NCBI GenBank assembly: GCA_015232395.1
Contig: JADFZT010000015.1
Location: 1 to 64,000, forward strand
Origin: Magnetococcales bacterium
GTDB taxonomy: Bacteria; Pseudomonadota; Magnetococcia; Magnetococcales; JADFZT01
Reading direction: 5' to 3'
DNA length: 64,000 nt
Numbering within the stretch: position 1 is the first letter of the stretch; the number at the start of each line of letters is the position of its first letter. Shown piece after piece: positions 34,742 to 42,762 of this stretch. The translations under genes and the position numbers were made by a program. The notes beneath the pieces are model-generated. The model was not told the DNA's origin. It saw only the letters and a list, made by a program, of their open reading frames with translations, and ran no database searches.

Positions 34742-35395
34742 ATGGCAGACCAATCAGCCCAAGCAACCATGGCAAGTGCTGGACTTTATTTTTCCTTCCA
34801 AAACATCCTGATAACGGGGTTTCAAAACATGCCGGGCATCTCAAAAAATGATCTCCTGACGATATGGGATGAGTTGAAAGCCGACGACCGGATGGCCTCA
34901 TTCCCCCAAGGGTGGAAGGAACATTTTATCATTTTTTTTGAGGATTTTGCTGAAACCCTGGCCCTGGAGCCTGCTGAATCATTGGAGCTGTTTCAAGAGG
35001 CCTTCACCATTTTTTCCCAATGGGGCGATGGCTATCCCGATCCCTCTCTGCTCAGTTATCTGTTGCACCTGAAAAAATATCGCCCAGACTGTTTCCGGCA
35101 ATATACCGCCAACCATGAAATCCCGGAGGGATTGGCTGAGTGGGTGATCAATAACAAAACCTTTCCTCTGACCCGTGAGATCAATGCCGCCCTCACCTCA
35201 AGCCCCAACCCCATGCGGGTGAGAGAAGTTTTTATCGAGCTACAGGAGCAGGTCGATGCCTTTGTCGAAAAACATCACTGCCGCCACATCCTGCCCTACG
35301 ATGGGCGCTCCACGGATCAGATCTATTTGATGACGGGTCATATCGATCTTATAGTCGATGCCTTGTTGGCCACAGAAACAGACCCTCCCGGCTGA
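34742..35395 (+). CDS. Uncharacterised helical protein downstream of hybrid kinase
   Basis: 217 residues if the first ATG is used; ATGs at 34769 and 34829 are alternatives and none has a clear ribosome-binding site. No signal peptide or membrane segment is evident. The sequence is helical, acidic and rich in aromatic residues (HFIIFFEDFAETLALEP, LELFQEAFTIFSQWGDGYPDPS, LLSYLLHLKKYRPDCFRQY). It lies 24 nt after the kinase stop and may be its accessory. Family not recognised. Confidence 0.55.
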   Translation: MADQSAQATMASAGLYFSFQNILITGFQNMPGISKNDLLTIWDELKADDRMASFPQGWKEHFIIFFEDFAETLALEPAESLELFQEAFTIFSQWGDGYPDPSLLSYLLHLKKYRPDCFRQYTANHEIPEGLAEWVINNKTFPLTREINAALTSSPNPMRVREVFIELQEQVDAFVEKHHCRHILPYDGRSTDQIYLMTGHIDLIVDALLATETDPPG

Positions 35396-35444
35396 GAGGT
35401 CGGGGTGACGGGGAGTCCTGCTTGAAGAGATGCCGGGACCAGAT

Positions 35445-38225
35445 TTATTTTGGCGGGGGAGAAGGGGCTGGCGGGGATGGTTTGGGGGCTTGGGCAGCCA
35501 TGGATTTGGCCACGGTTTCCACCAGTCGATTGGCCAACACCCGGCTGATATTGAGGTTGAGGTTGGCAATGATGTGGGGAAAAAATTTCATCTTCTGGTT
35601 CATGGTCTTATAGTCAAAAATCAACACTTCCACTTCACTGGCCGCCACCACATCCGCCGTGCGTTCGGTCTCCTGGACAAAACCGATCTCCCCGAAGATC
35701 TGACCCGGCCCCAGCACCGCTACTTTCATCGCCTCGCCGTTGGCATGGCGGATGATATCCACATTGCCGGATAAAATCAGCGCCATGGAGCGGCCTATGG
35801 AACCCTGCTTCACCACCAGATCGCCACTGGCAAAAGTCCGCATCTCCGAAATCAGCACCGCCCGCTTGATCTGAAATTTGGTCATACCGTGGAACAGGGG
35901 GCTCTTGTCCAACACATCCTTCTGAATACTCAAGCCAAGAATCTGGGTGATGCCGATCAGGCGTACCCGGGCCATGATCACCGGTGTCACGAGCAAGTCC
36001 GCCACCAGGGCAAAAAACATGGCCGCCGCTGAAAGCGCCCCGAACTGGGCAATAATGGTAAAATTGGAAAAAGTCAGAACGCTGAAACCCAGCAACAGGG
36101 AAAAACTGGTGGTCACCACCGGCACCACTTCAGCCCGAACCGTCCGCCTGACCGCAAGCCACAGATTGGAAGTCAGACGACACTCCTCGTTATAACGGGA
36201 GAGCAGGTGGATGGTATTGTCGATGCCGATGCCGATGGCGATCACCGCCAACATGGCGGTACCCGGGTTGATGGGGATATCCAGAAGGGCCATCAGGCCA
36301 AACACCATAATGATGGGAATCAGGTTGGGAACCAGGGAGATGAGCCCCCCCTTCAGGGAGGTGAACATCCCCGACATGATGATAAAAATCACCCCCAACA
36401 ACATTGCCAGAGACTCCATCTGGCCCAGCATCAGGTTTTGAGCCGCTGAATTGATCATCAGGTTTTCACCCACCACGGACGCATTCACGCCAGTCCCGGA
36501 AAACCGCTGCACGGTATGTTTTAAATCCCGGATATAGCGGTTCAGGGTGTGGGAGTCGTGGACGTTGTGGCGTACCATGATGATCGCCTGACGATAATCT
36601 TCACTCACATAGTCAGATAAATCCTCGGGATCAAAAAAGAGCAAATACTGTTCGATCATCTCCCGGTTTTCAGGAAGTGTAAAAAACCGACTATCGTTGC
36701 GATGGAAAACCTGGTTGACCCGGGAGAGCACATCGACCAGGGATAGGTGGCTGTCATAAATCCCTTGCTGGTCCATATAATCCTCAATCTTGACCAATTT
36801 TCCCAAATAAGCCGGATCCCTGAAAACCCCCTCCTTTTGGGACTCCAGGTGGATGAAAAAAACTTTCATCCCGGCCAAATCTTCATGAATCAGATCGGTC
36901 TGAACAATCAGGGGTTGATCGGTCTTGAAATAGGAGAGGGGATCGTTGGTTACCTTGAGGCTGGCGGCCTGATAGAGAAAACTCCCCGTCACCAGCAGGG
37001 TCACAAACAGGATGGACTTGGGATAGTGGTGGATCAATCCTTCCAGCTCCACAGCCAGATTGGCGGCCCAGCCCTTTTGACCCAAGGAAGCTGCCCCGAC
37101 ATTTTTTTTCACCGGACCAAAAGTCACCAGCATCAGGGGAATCACCAGGACAGTCACCACGGCATTGATGGCCATGGCCAGGGTCGCGGCATAGGCAAAA
37201 TCCTGAATCAAGCTGATGGAACTCATGGCGTTGCTGGCAAACCCCAAGGCGGTGGTCAGGGTGGTCAAAAAAAGCGGCACCCCCATGTGCTTCATCATAA
37301 AATAGATCGCCTGGCGCCGCCCTTCCCGCCCCTTCCCGGGATTCCCCTGAAAATAGGCAGAGAGCATGAAAGTATCCTCAGTGGAGCCGATCACCACCAC
37401 CAGGGAGGGCAACATGGCACTCAAAATATTGATGGGAATGCCAAGCCATCCCATCAGGCCGAAGGTCCACAAAAGACAGATGGCCGAAGTGGTCAGAGGA
37501 ATGAGCGCTGCCAAAAAGCTGCGCAAAAAGAACAAGATGGAGAGAATCAACAACAAGCCCGACAAGGGGGCCAGGGTGACCATGTCTGAATAAAGATTGT
37601 CCTTTATTTCAGCTGTGACCCGGGGGGAGCCCACCTGAAAAATCTCCTGAAAGGCCCCACCCTGCTCCTGAATAATTCTCTCAAACGCCCCATGTACCCG
37701 CTCTTCGAACCCCTCCTGCTGCTGGGGGTCCACCACGCTCACGGTGATGGCCGTAACCTGACCATTGGGGGATATCAGGTTGTGGACCAGCAGCTGATCC
37801 TGAACCGCCTTGTTTTGGATTTGGGCGATTTTTTCCGGAATTTCCGGTACCTCTCCAAGCAGTGGCCCAAAGGTGACAGCCCCTTGGGAATAGCCCACCG
37901 TCCGAGCTGAAAAAAGGCTTTCCACCTCGCTCACATAGGGCAGGGATTGCAAAGAGTCGTGAATATTTTTCAGGTCGGCCAGGCGCGCCGGGGTCCAGAG
38001 GTCGGGATCCCGGAGATAAAAAATGGTTTTGTTGTCGGAGCCAAACCGGTTGACAATGCGATCATAGACGGGCTTGTCGGGATTGGAATCACTGATCAGA
38101 CTGTTAAAGCTGGTATCCACCTTGAGATCCGGCAGACCCACGGCGGAGAGAACAGAAAACAGAACGAGCAAAAAGAGGGTGACGACCCGATGGTTGGCCC
38201 CAAAGAGCATGAAACGCAAAAACAT
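35445..38225 (-). CDS. RND/MMPL exporter fused to cyclic-nucleotide-binding domain
   Basis: 926 residues. Residues ~1-770 form an RND-superfamily (MMPL/HpnN-like) transporter: first helix VVTLFLLVLFSVLSAVGL, motif VDTSFNSLISDSNP, two groups of membrane helices each with the sterol-sensing-like pattern (SAMLPSLVVVIGSTEDTFML; MLAVIAIGIGIDNTIHLLSRY). Residues ~775-905 form a Crp-type cNMP domain (DKSPLFHGMTKFQIKRAVLI; VKQGSIGRSMALILSGNVDI; FGEIGFVQETERTADV) with the phosphate-binding Glu and Arg (GE..ER-T-A) preserved. Export could therefore be gated by a cyclic nucleotide. The downstream-encoded LolA-like protein is the usual partner of this exporter class. Confidence 0.9.
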   Translation of the reverse strand: MFLRFMLFGANHRVVTLFLLVLFSVLSAVGLPDLKVDTSFNSLISDSNPDKPVYDRIVNRFGSDNKTIFYLRDPDLWTPARLADLKNIHDSLQSLPYVSEVESLFSARTVGYSQGAVTFGPLLGEVPEIPEKIAQIQNKAVQDQLLVHNLISPNGQVTAITVSVVDPQQQEGFEERVHGAFERIIQEQGGAFQEIFQVGSPRVTAEIKDNLYSDMVTLAPLSGLLLILSILFFLRSFLAALIPLTTSAICLLWTFGLMGWLGIPINILSAMLPSLVVVIGSTEDTFMLSAYFQGNPGKGREGRRQAIYFMMKHMGVPLFLTTLTTALGFASNAMSSISLIQDFAYAATLAMAINAVVTVLVIPLMLVTFGPVKKNVGAASLGQKGWAANLAVELEGLIHHYPKSILFVTLLVTGSFLYQAASLKVTNDPLSYFKTDQPLIVQTDLIHEDLAGMKVFFIHLESQKEGVFRDPAYLGKLVKIEDYMDQQGIYDSHLSLVDVLSRVNQVFHRNDSRFFTLPENREMIEQYLLFFDPEDLSDYVSEDYRQAIIMVRHNVHDSHTLNRYIRDLKHTVQRFSGTGVNASVVGENLMINSAAQNLMLGQMESLAMLLGVIFIIMSGMFTSLKGGLISLVPNLIPIIMVFGLMALLDIPINPGTAMLAVIAIGIGIDNTIHLLSRYNEECRLTSNLWLAVRRTVRAEVVPVVTTSFSLLLGFSVLTFSNFTIIAQFGALSAAAMFFALVADLLVTPVIMARVRLIGITQILGLSIQKDVLDKSPLFHGMTKFQIKRAVLISEMRTFASGDLVVKQGSIGRSMALILSGNVDIIRHANGEAMKVAVLGPGQIFGEIGFVQETERTADVVAASEVEVLIFDYKTMNQKMKFFPHIIANLNLNISRVLANRLVETVAKSMAAQAPKPSPPAPSPPPK

Positions 38226-38347
38226 GGCCCAGCTCCGACCTCTTTGACGGTGTGGTGTGGTCCCTGCCGGTCATCCCATCCAAAAGCCCCCTCCGGGCAG
38301 GGATACCAACACTTGAAAAAATGCTCAGCAGCCCAACGGCAAGACCA

Positions 38348-39469
38348 TCAGGGCATATGCTTGCGGGAAGCTATCCATCGTTGGCTGAACATTTCCCCCG
38401 GGGTGGCGGTCTCGGCAAAATCCCGTTTGAGGGTCTCCAGGGTGGTTTTGTGACCGGTTTGCCGATTTTCCATGACGATGGTATCAGCCCGCCATAAATT
38501 TCCGTCCAGTTGCACCGGATCGTTGTTGAATTGTTGTTTTATCAAAACCCCCTCTTTTCGATCGTAATATTCAATCGAAGTCACAAAGAGAGACTCTTTG
38601 GCGATCAACAAGCGGCGAAATCGGTAGGGGGAGAGTTGTTGCAACCTCTCCTCCTGTAAAAAAGCATCCACCACATAACAACGCCCCCCGGCACAGGGGC
38701 GATCCCCTCTACGAACGTAGTGGTATTTATCCGGGTTTTCAGCCAACAGATCCTCTGGGGTAAAGTCGATACCCATGAAGCGCCCCTCCCCGCCGCCCCC
38801 AGGCATCATGCGCACCATCTGGCCCCCCAGGCTGGGGAGATAGACCCACTGCTCCCCGCCTTTTTTTCGGAGCCGGATCAGAAGAGCCACCCCCTGAACG
38901 GCAGCAGGTTCATCCAGAATCAGAAGATATTTTTGCAGATCCGGATCATCCAAGCGCTGGAAGCGCCGCCATTTGCGTTCCAGGGTTCGTCCCCTTGGAT
39001 CCAATCGGCTGACACGCTGCTCCACAAATTCAAAGGGGCGCTGGTGACGGGCAATCGTGTGCGCCATAATCTGGGGAGCGGTGATTCCCTCGTCATCTTC
39101 CTCCGAAAGCAGCCCGGATGCTTGGCCCTCTTCCACGCCCACCTCTTGTGCCAATACTGTCTCTTGGGCTGGTGCCGCTCCTTGTGCCGATTCCGTCCCC
39201 TGCACCAGCGTTGCCCCAGCCAGGGTAGAGGCCGCAATCCCGGTGGTTTTATCCAGCGTCAGACCGGTGATGGGGGTCGTGGTAATCCGGGCACCACTCG
39301 CCAAAGCCAGCCCAGGGACGGGAGCTGCGATAATCCGGCTGGCTTGGTTGAGCTTGTGATCGCCCCCCCCCTTCTCTGGGGTGGACTCGTCGGCCACAGC
39401 CACACCGATGGAGCAGATGAGCCAGCCAAGAACACACCACAGCTTACCTCTCCCTTTCATCGATACCAT
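38348..39469 (-). CDS. LolA-like outer-membrane lipoprotein-sorting protein
   Basis: 373 residues. Signal peptide (LWCVLGWLICSIGVAVA) followed by ~100 residues of Ala/Thr/Gly/Gln-rich linker. From ~130 on there is a LolA-like domain of the type found with RND exporters: VEQRVSRLDPRGRTLERKWRRFQ, KYLLILDEPAAVQGVALLIR, QWVYLPSLGGQMVRM, GIDFTPEDLLAEN, RCYVVDAFLQ, IEYYDRKEGVLIKQQF. It likely carries a lipid or hydrophobic molecule from the exporter across the periplasm. It lies 122 bp upstream of the exporter on the same strand. ATG 39469 with GGGGAGGGA upstream. The linker length is unusual. Confidence 0.8.
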   Translation of the reverse strand: MVSMKGRGKLWCVLGWLICSIGVAVADESTPEKGGGDHKLNQASRIIAAPVPGLALASGARITTTPITGLTLDKTTGIAASTLAGATLVQGTESAQGAAPAQETVLAQEVGVEEGQASGLLSEEDDEGITAPQIMAHTIARHQRPFEFVEQRVSRLDPRGRTLERKWRRFQRLDDPDLQKYLLILDEPAAVQGVALLIRLRKKGGEQWVYLPSLGGQMVRMMPGGGGEGRFMGIDFTPEDLLAENPDKYHYVRRGDRPCAGGRCYVVDAFLQEERLQQLSPYRFRRLLIAKESLFVTSIEYYDRKEGVLIKQQFNNDPVQLDGNLWRADTIVMENRQTGHKTTLETLKRDFAETATPGEMFSQRWIASRKHMP

Positions 39470-39561
39470 TCCCTCCCCAAAATGGTCTCTACGCTTGAAA
39501 AGCCCGACGATCCGTCATCCATTCAGGATAGCAACGAAAAGCCGGACTTGTCAGGGCTCGG

Positions 39562-41124
39562 TCAGTTCACCTCTTCATCGTCCGGATAGCCGTGTTTATT
39601 TTCCATCAGGATGGAACTACCCAGATCGAGGATAAAGTTGACCGGTTTTTCTGCGGTTTCCCCCACTCCATTGCTGCCATCAGCTGCGACCTCCCCTTGG
39701 GATTGAGCCTCTACGCCTTGGGCGACAGCCTCTTCCTCAAGATTGGGCATGGCTCTGTTTTCGGTATTTGAAGGCAGAGCCGGTGCAGAATCAAGCTCTT
39801 CATCCGGGTAATCTTCAGCCAAGATTTCATCCAAAATTTGAATGGGTTCAGCAGGCAAAAAACTGGCTGCGGCGGGCATTTTCAAGGTGGCTATCTCCAC
39901 ACCCAGGTCCCTCAGACGGCTTTGGGTAAGGGGAGAGAGTTGACCGTTGGTCCAGAGGATTTTGCCCTTTGTTCCCGGGGAGTCCGGAAAGCCATCCATC
40001 CAACCGGCCATCTTTTGGGTCCAGGGGAGATAGTCGGCCCAGAGTGGCAAAACCTGGTGCTGATTTTCATCTTGGAAAAACACGACATCGTTCAGGATTT
40101 CAATGGACAAAACCCGGGCCTGCCCTTCCTGATATGCCAAAATCATCTCAGCGACTCTTTGATCCTGGCGGCAGCTTATTTCATTGGTGGCGCCAGCTGT
40201 CTTGCGGATAAAGTCATCCCGTCCCGTCACCCCTTCAAGCCGGGCCATGGCATCCACCAAAATGGTCTGATGACGGGGGGTGCAGTGATCGTGGAGAAGA
40301 AAGTCCTCAACCTCTGATTCGGTCATACCGATTTTTACCAACGCCTCGCCATTCATGGTCATCAGGGTGGAAGGAGATTTTTCCTTGAGCACATCCTGGA
40401 CATAGCCGGTGGCGTTGACGGTGGTGAGGGCGATTTCAGCAGCTGGACCGATGGGCGCTACAGACATGGCAACAGTGACGGTGGCCTTCCCGGCAAACTG
40501 CGCCCAGGTGAGATCGGTCAGCTCCTCCTGCAACAAGGGGTTACTGGTGTAGGGATCGACGTTCAACTGGGCAGCCAGCTTGCGTTTGGCAGAATTAAAA
40601 CCCACCAACTCTTTCATGCCAGCCATATCGTCACGCTCATCCTCAGGCCCCTTGCCCCAGTTTTTGATGGCGTTGTTCAAATCCTCCCAGGCTTGGCCCA
40701 CCCCGGCAGGAATATCCTTCAGGGTCTTGACCGGATCCCGAAGAATATTTTCGGAGATGGTCAGGGGCATCACAGCCGCATTGGCCAGGGATTGCATATA
40801 GGCGTCGGTTTTTTTGACCGTGCGAATGGCCGCAATCGCCTCGATCTCCCGAGCACTCTCCACCAATCGATCATCACCGTTGGCGGATAGATTTTGAATG
40901 GCGGAGGTGAGGCTGTAGCCATTCATCCGGCCATCGTTGGTCACCTCTGGTTCAATCCGATAATGTTCCCCGACCAAAGCCTCAGCTCCCAAAAGATCGA
41001 CCGCCTGGAAGGTAGGTAAGGGTTCGAAAGTCTCGGCCGGAAGCGTCGCCGCACTCCCCGGAAAAAGCCCGAGTGAACACAAGAAAAAAAGCACTGCCGA
41101 AACAGGAGAGAAAAATCGTTGCAT
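39562..41124 (-). CDS. Uncharacterised secreted protein
   Basis: 520 residues with a clear signal peptide (residues ~5-26, VSAVLFFLCSLGLFPGSAA). The mature part is mixed, with a Gly/Ala-rich hydrophobic segment (~215-245, VTVAMSVAPIGPAAEIALTTV) that may insert in a membrane, a Cys pair (HDHCTP and ISCRQDQ) and a long acidic C-terminal tail (EDYPDEELDSAP, NLEEEAVAQGVEAQSQG, ending YPDDEEVN). Same strand as, and 92 bp upstream of, the LolA-like gene. Function unknown. ATG 41124 with GGAG upstream. Confidence 0.7.
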   Translation of the reverse strand: MQRFFSPVSAVLFFLCSLGLFPGSAATLPAETFEPLPTFQAVDLLGAEALVGEHYRIEPEVTNDGRMNGYSLTSAIQNLSANGDDRLVESAREIEAIAAIRTVKKTDAYMQSLANAAVMPLTISENILRDPVKTLKDIPAGVGQAWEDLNNAIKNWGKGPEDERDDMAGMKELVGFNSAKRKLAAQLNVDPYTSNPLLQEELTDLTWAQFAGKATVTVAMSVAPIGPAAEIALTTVNATGYVQDVLKEKSPSTLMTMNGEALVKIGMTESEVEDFLLHDHCTPRHQTILVDAMARLEGVTGRDDFIRKTAGATNEISCRQDQRVAEMILAYQEGQARVLSIEILNDVVFFQDENQHQVLPLWADYLPWTQKMAGWMDGFPDSPGTKGKILWTNGQLSPLTQSRLRDLGVEIATLKMPAAASFLPAEPIQILDEILAEDYPDEELDSAPALPSNTENRAMPNLEEEAVAQGVEAQSQGEVAADGSNGVGETAEKPVNFILDLGSSILMENKHGYPDDEEVN

Positions 41125-41431
41125 GGTCTACTCCGAAAAAATGGAAAAAAAGCCTGAATCAATGGTGGTAAACCCGACACCCCCCCAGGCTCCCAAAAGG
41201 GCCTTCGTCACAAGCCCCCTCAGAAAAAAATCCGGTCTGGCAATCGGACCGGAAATGAGAATGGAGCAGTTTAACCGATATCCCTGGGGAGTTACCCGAA
41301 AAATCGCTTGGACTTACGATCCGGGCCAAAACCCGATACAAACCATTTTTCAGGCGAATTCCTCTGCCGGAAGGGGCGCAATTCAGGTATATTATCGGTC
41401 AATATGGTTAAAAGCATCGCCAACCATCACC
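41125..41431. other. Divergent promoter region before pqiA
   Basis: 307 bp between the divergent secreted-protein and pqiA genes. The pqiA frame stays open through all of it (to 41123), but this part lacks PqiA similarity and overlaps the other gene's start, so it is treated as non-coding. No operator recognised. Confidence 0.45.
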
Positions 41432-42112
41432 ATGGCCGACCATCAAAATTTGACGATGACTTCCTCCACTCTGAAGGTCAAAAAAGGCCTGATCGCCTGC
41501 CACGAATGCGATCTGCTACACCGGGAAGCCCCTCTCCCCAAGGGGGGAGAAGCGGTGTGTGTTCGCTGTGGCACCCTGCTTATGCGGGATATTCCCAACA
41601 GTATCGACCGCATCCTGGCCCTTTCCTACAGCGGCCTGATTTTTTTTGCCATCTCCAATCTTTTTCCCATCCTGACCCTGCGTACCGGGGATCGAATCAG
41701 TGACTGCACCCTTTTTTCCGGTAGCATGGCCCTGTGGGAAGCGGGTATGGGGGAGTTGGGGGTGCTGTTTTTTTTCACCACCCTTCTGGCTCCTCTCTTC
41801 ACCTTCATCGGCTTGATATTTATTTTTCTACCCCTAAAATTCAACAAAACCCCCAGCTATCTGGTACCGGCTTTCAAGGCTATCCTCGCCATCGAACCCT
41901 GGGGTATGGTGGGGGTGTATATACTTGCGGTGATGGTCGCTATCGTCAAACTGGTGGATATGGCCACGGTGATTTACGGTTATGCCCTCTATTCCTGGTT
42001 CGTGCTGCTCTTTATCACGGCCAAAGTGATCTCCTCCCTGAACCCTAAAATGGTCTGGGACAGAGTGGATTATTCCCTGGAATCCACCAACCAAGCGAGC
42101 CCACCCTCTTGA
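41432..42112 (+). CDS. pqiA: PqiA-family membrane protein (first half-unit)
   Basis: 226 residues from ATG 41432 (ATG 41456 also possible; no strong ribosome-binding site). A rubredoxin-like zinc ribbon (IACHECDLLH ... AVCVRCGTLL; two CxxC) precedes four membrane helices (SGLIFFAISNLFPILTL; LGVLFFFTTLLAPLFTFIGLIFIFL; VYILAVMVAIVKLV; SWFVLLFITAKV). The motif NLFPILTLRTGD corresponds to the PqiA family N-x-x-P-x-[LM]-x. E. coli PqiA has two such units in one chain; here each unit is a separate gene. With PqiB and PqiC it forms an inter-membrane lipid transport or envelope-maintenance complex. Confidence 0.88.
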   Translation: MADHQNLTMTSSTLKVKKGLIACHECDLLHREAPLPKGGEAVCVRCGTLLMRDIPNSIDRILALSYSGLIFFAISNLFPILTLRTGDRISDCTLFSGSMALWEAGMGELGVLFFFTTLLAPLFTFIGLIFIFLPLKFNKTPSYLVPAFKAILAIEPWGMVGVYILAVMVAIVKLVDMATVIYGYALYSWFVLLFITAKVISSLNPKMVWDRVDYSLESTNQASPPS

Positions 42113-42762
42113 ACCAACACACCCTCACAGCAGCCCGGGCAGGCCTTCTCAGCTGCCACACCTGCGACCTGCTGGTGGAAAAACCGGATGGGCAGGAGAG
42201 CCACCATCTCCACTGCCCCCGTTGCCACTCCGCCCTGCACAGCCGCATCCCGGACAGCCTTTCCAAAACCTGGGCCTTGGTTTTGACCGCCTTTATTCTC
42301 TATATTCCAGCCAACCTGTTGCCGGTCATGACGGTGATCCAACTGGGCTCCGGGGCACCAAAAACCATCCTCGGGGGGGTGATCGCCCTTTATGAAGCCC
42401 AGATGTGGCCCCTGGCTCTGATCGTTTTTGTCGCCAGTGTGGTGGTTCCCCTGATGAAGCTCCTGGTGCTCATTTATTTACTCATCTCGGTTCGCTCCGG
42501 CTCCCGGGACCGCCTGATGGACCGCACCCAACTCTACCGGGTGGCGGAAACCTTCGGCCACTGGTCCATGGTGGATGTTTTTCTGGTGGGTATTTTGGTA
42601 TCGGTGGTGCAGCTGGACGCCCTGGCCACCATCGAACCGGGGCTTGGAGCCTCTTTTTTCGGCGCTGTAGTGGTCATCACCATGTTTGCTGCCAAAACGT
42701 TCGATCCCAGGCTGATCTGGGATGTATTGGAGGAGAGGAATGGAAAAAGGCAGCTTGGATGA
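42109..42762 (+). CDS. pqiA: PqiA-family membrane protein (second half-unit)
   Basis: 217 residues starting with TTG at 42109, which overlaps the previous stop (TTGA). It has the same organisation as the preceding gene: zinc ribbon (LLSCHTCDLLV ... LHCPRCHSALH), then four helices with ILYIPANLLPVMTV (family N-L-L-P-V-M), VVPLMKLLVLIYLLI and HWSMVDVFLVGILVSVVQL. The two are paralogous half-units that probably pair to replace the single-chain PqiA. The following pqiB gene starts 23 nt inside this one. Confidence 0.88.
   Translation: MNQHTLTAARAGLLSCHTCDLLVEKPDGQESHHLHCPRCHSALHSRIPDSLSKTWALVLTAFILYIPANLLPVMTVIQLGSGAPKTILGGVIALYEAQMWPLALIVFVASVVVPLMKLLVLIYLLISVRSGSRDRLMDRTQLYRVAETFGHWSMVDVFLVGILVSVVQLDALATIEPGLGASFFGAVVVITMFAAKTFDPRLIWDVLEERNGKRQLG

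Noticed and set aside
36747-37589. Plus-strand frame of 280 codons opposite the RND exporter
   Set aside because: Shadow frame with low-complexity His/Gln/Gly composition; the minus-strand RND protein is unambiguous.
41123-41431. N-terminal extension of pqiA back to 41123
   Set aside because: The added ~100 residues show no PqiA similarity and would overlap the start of the divergent gene.
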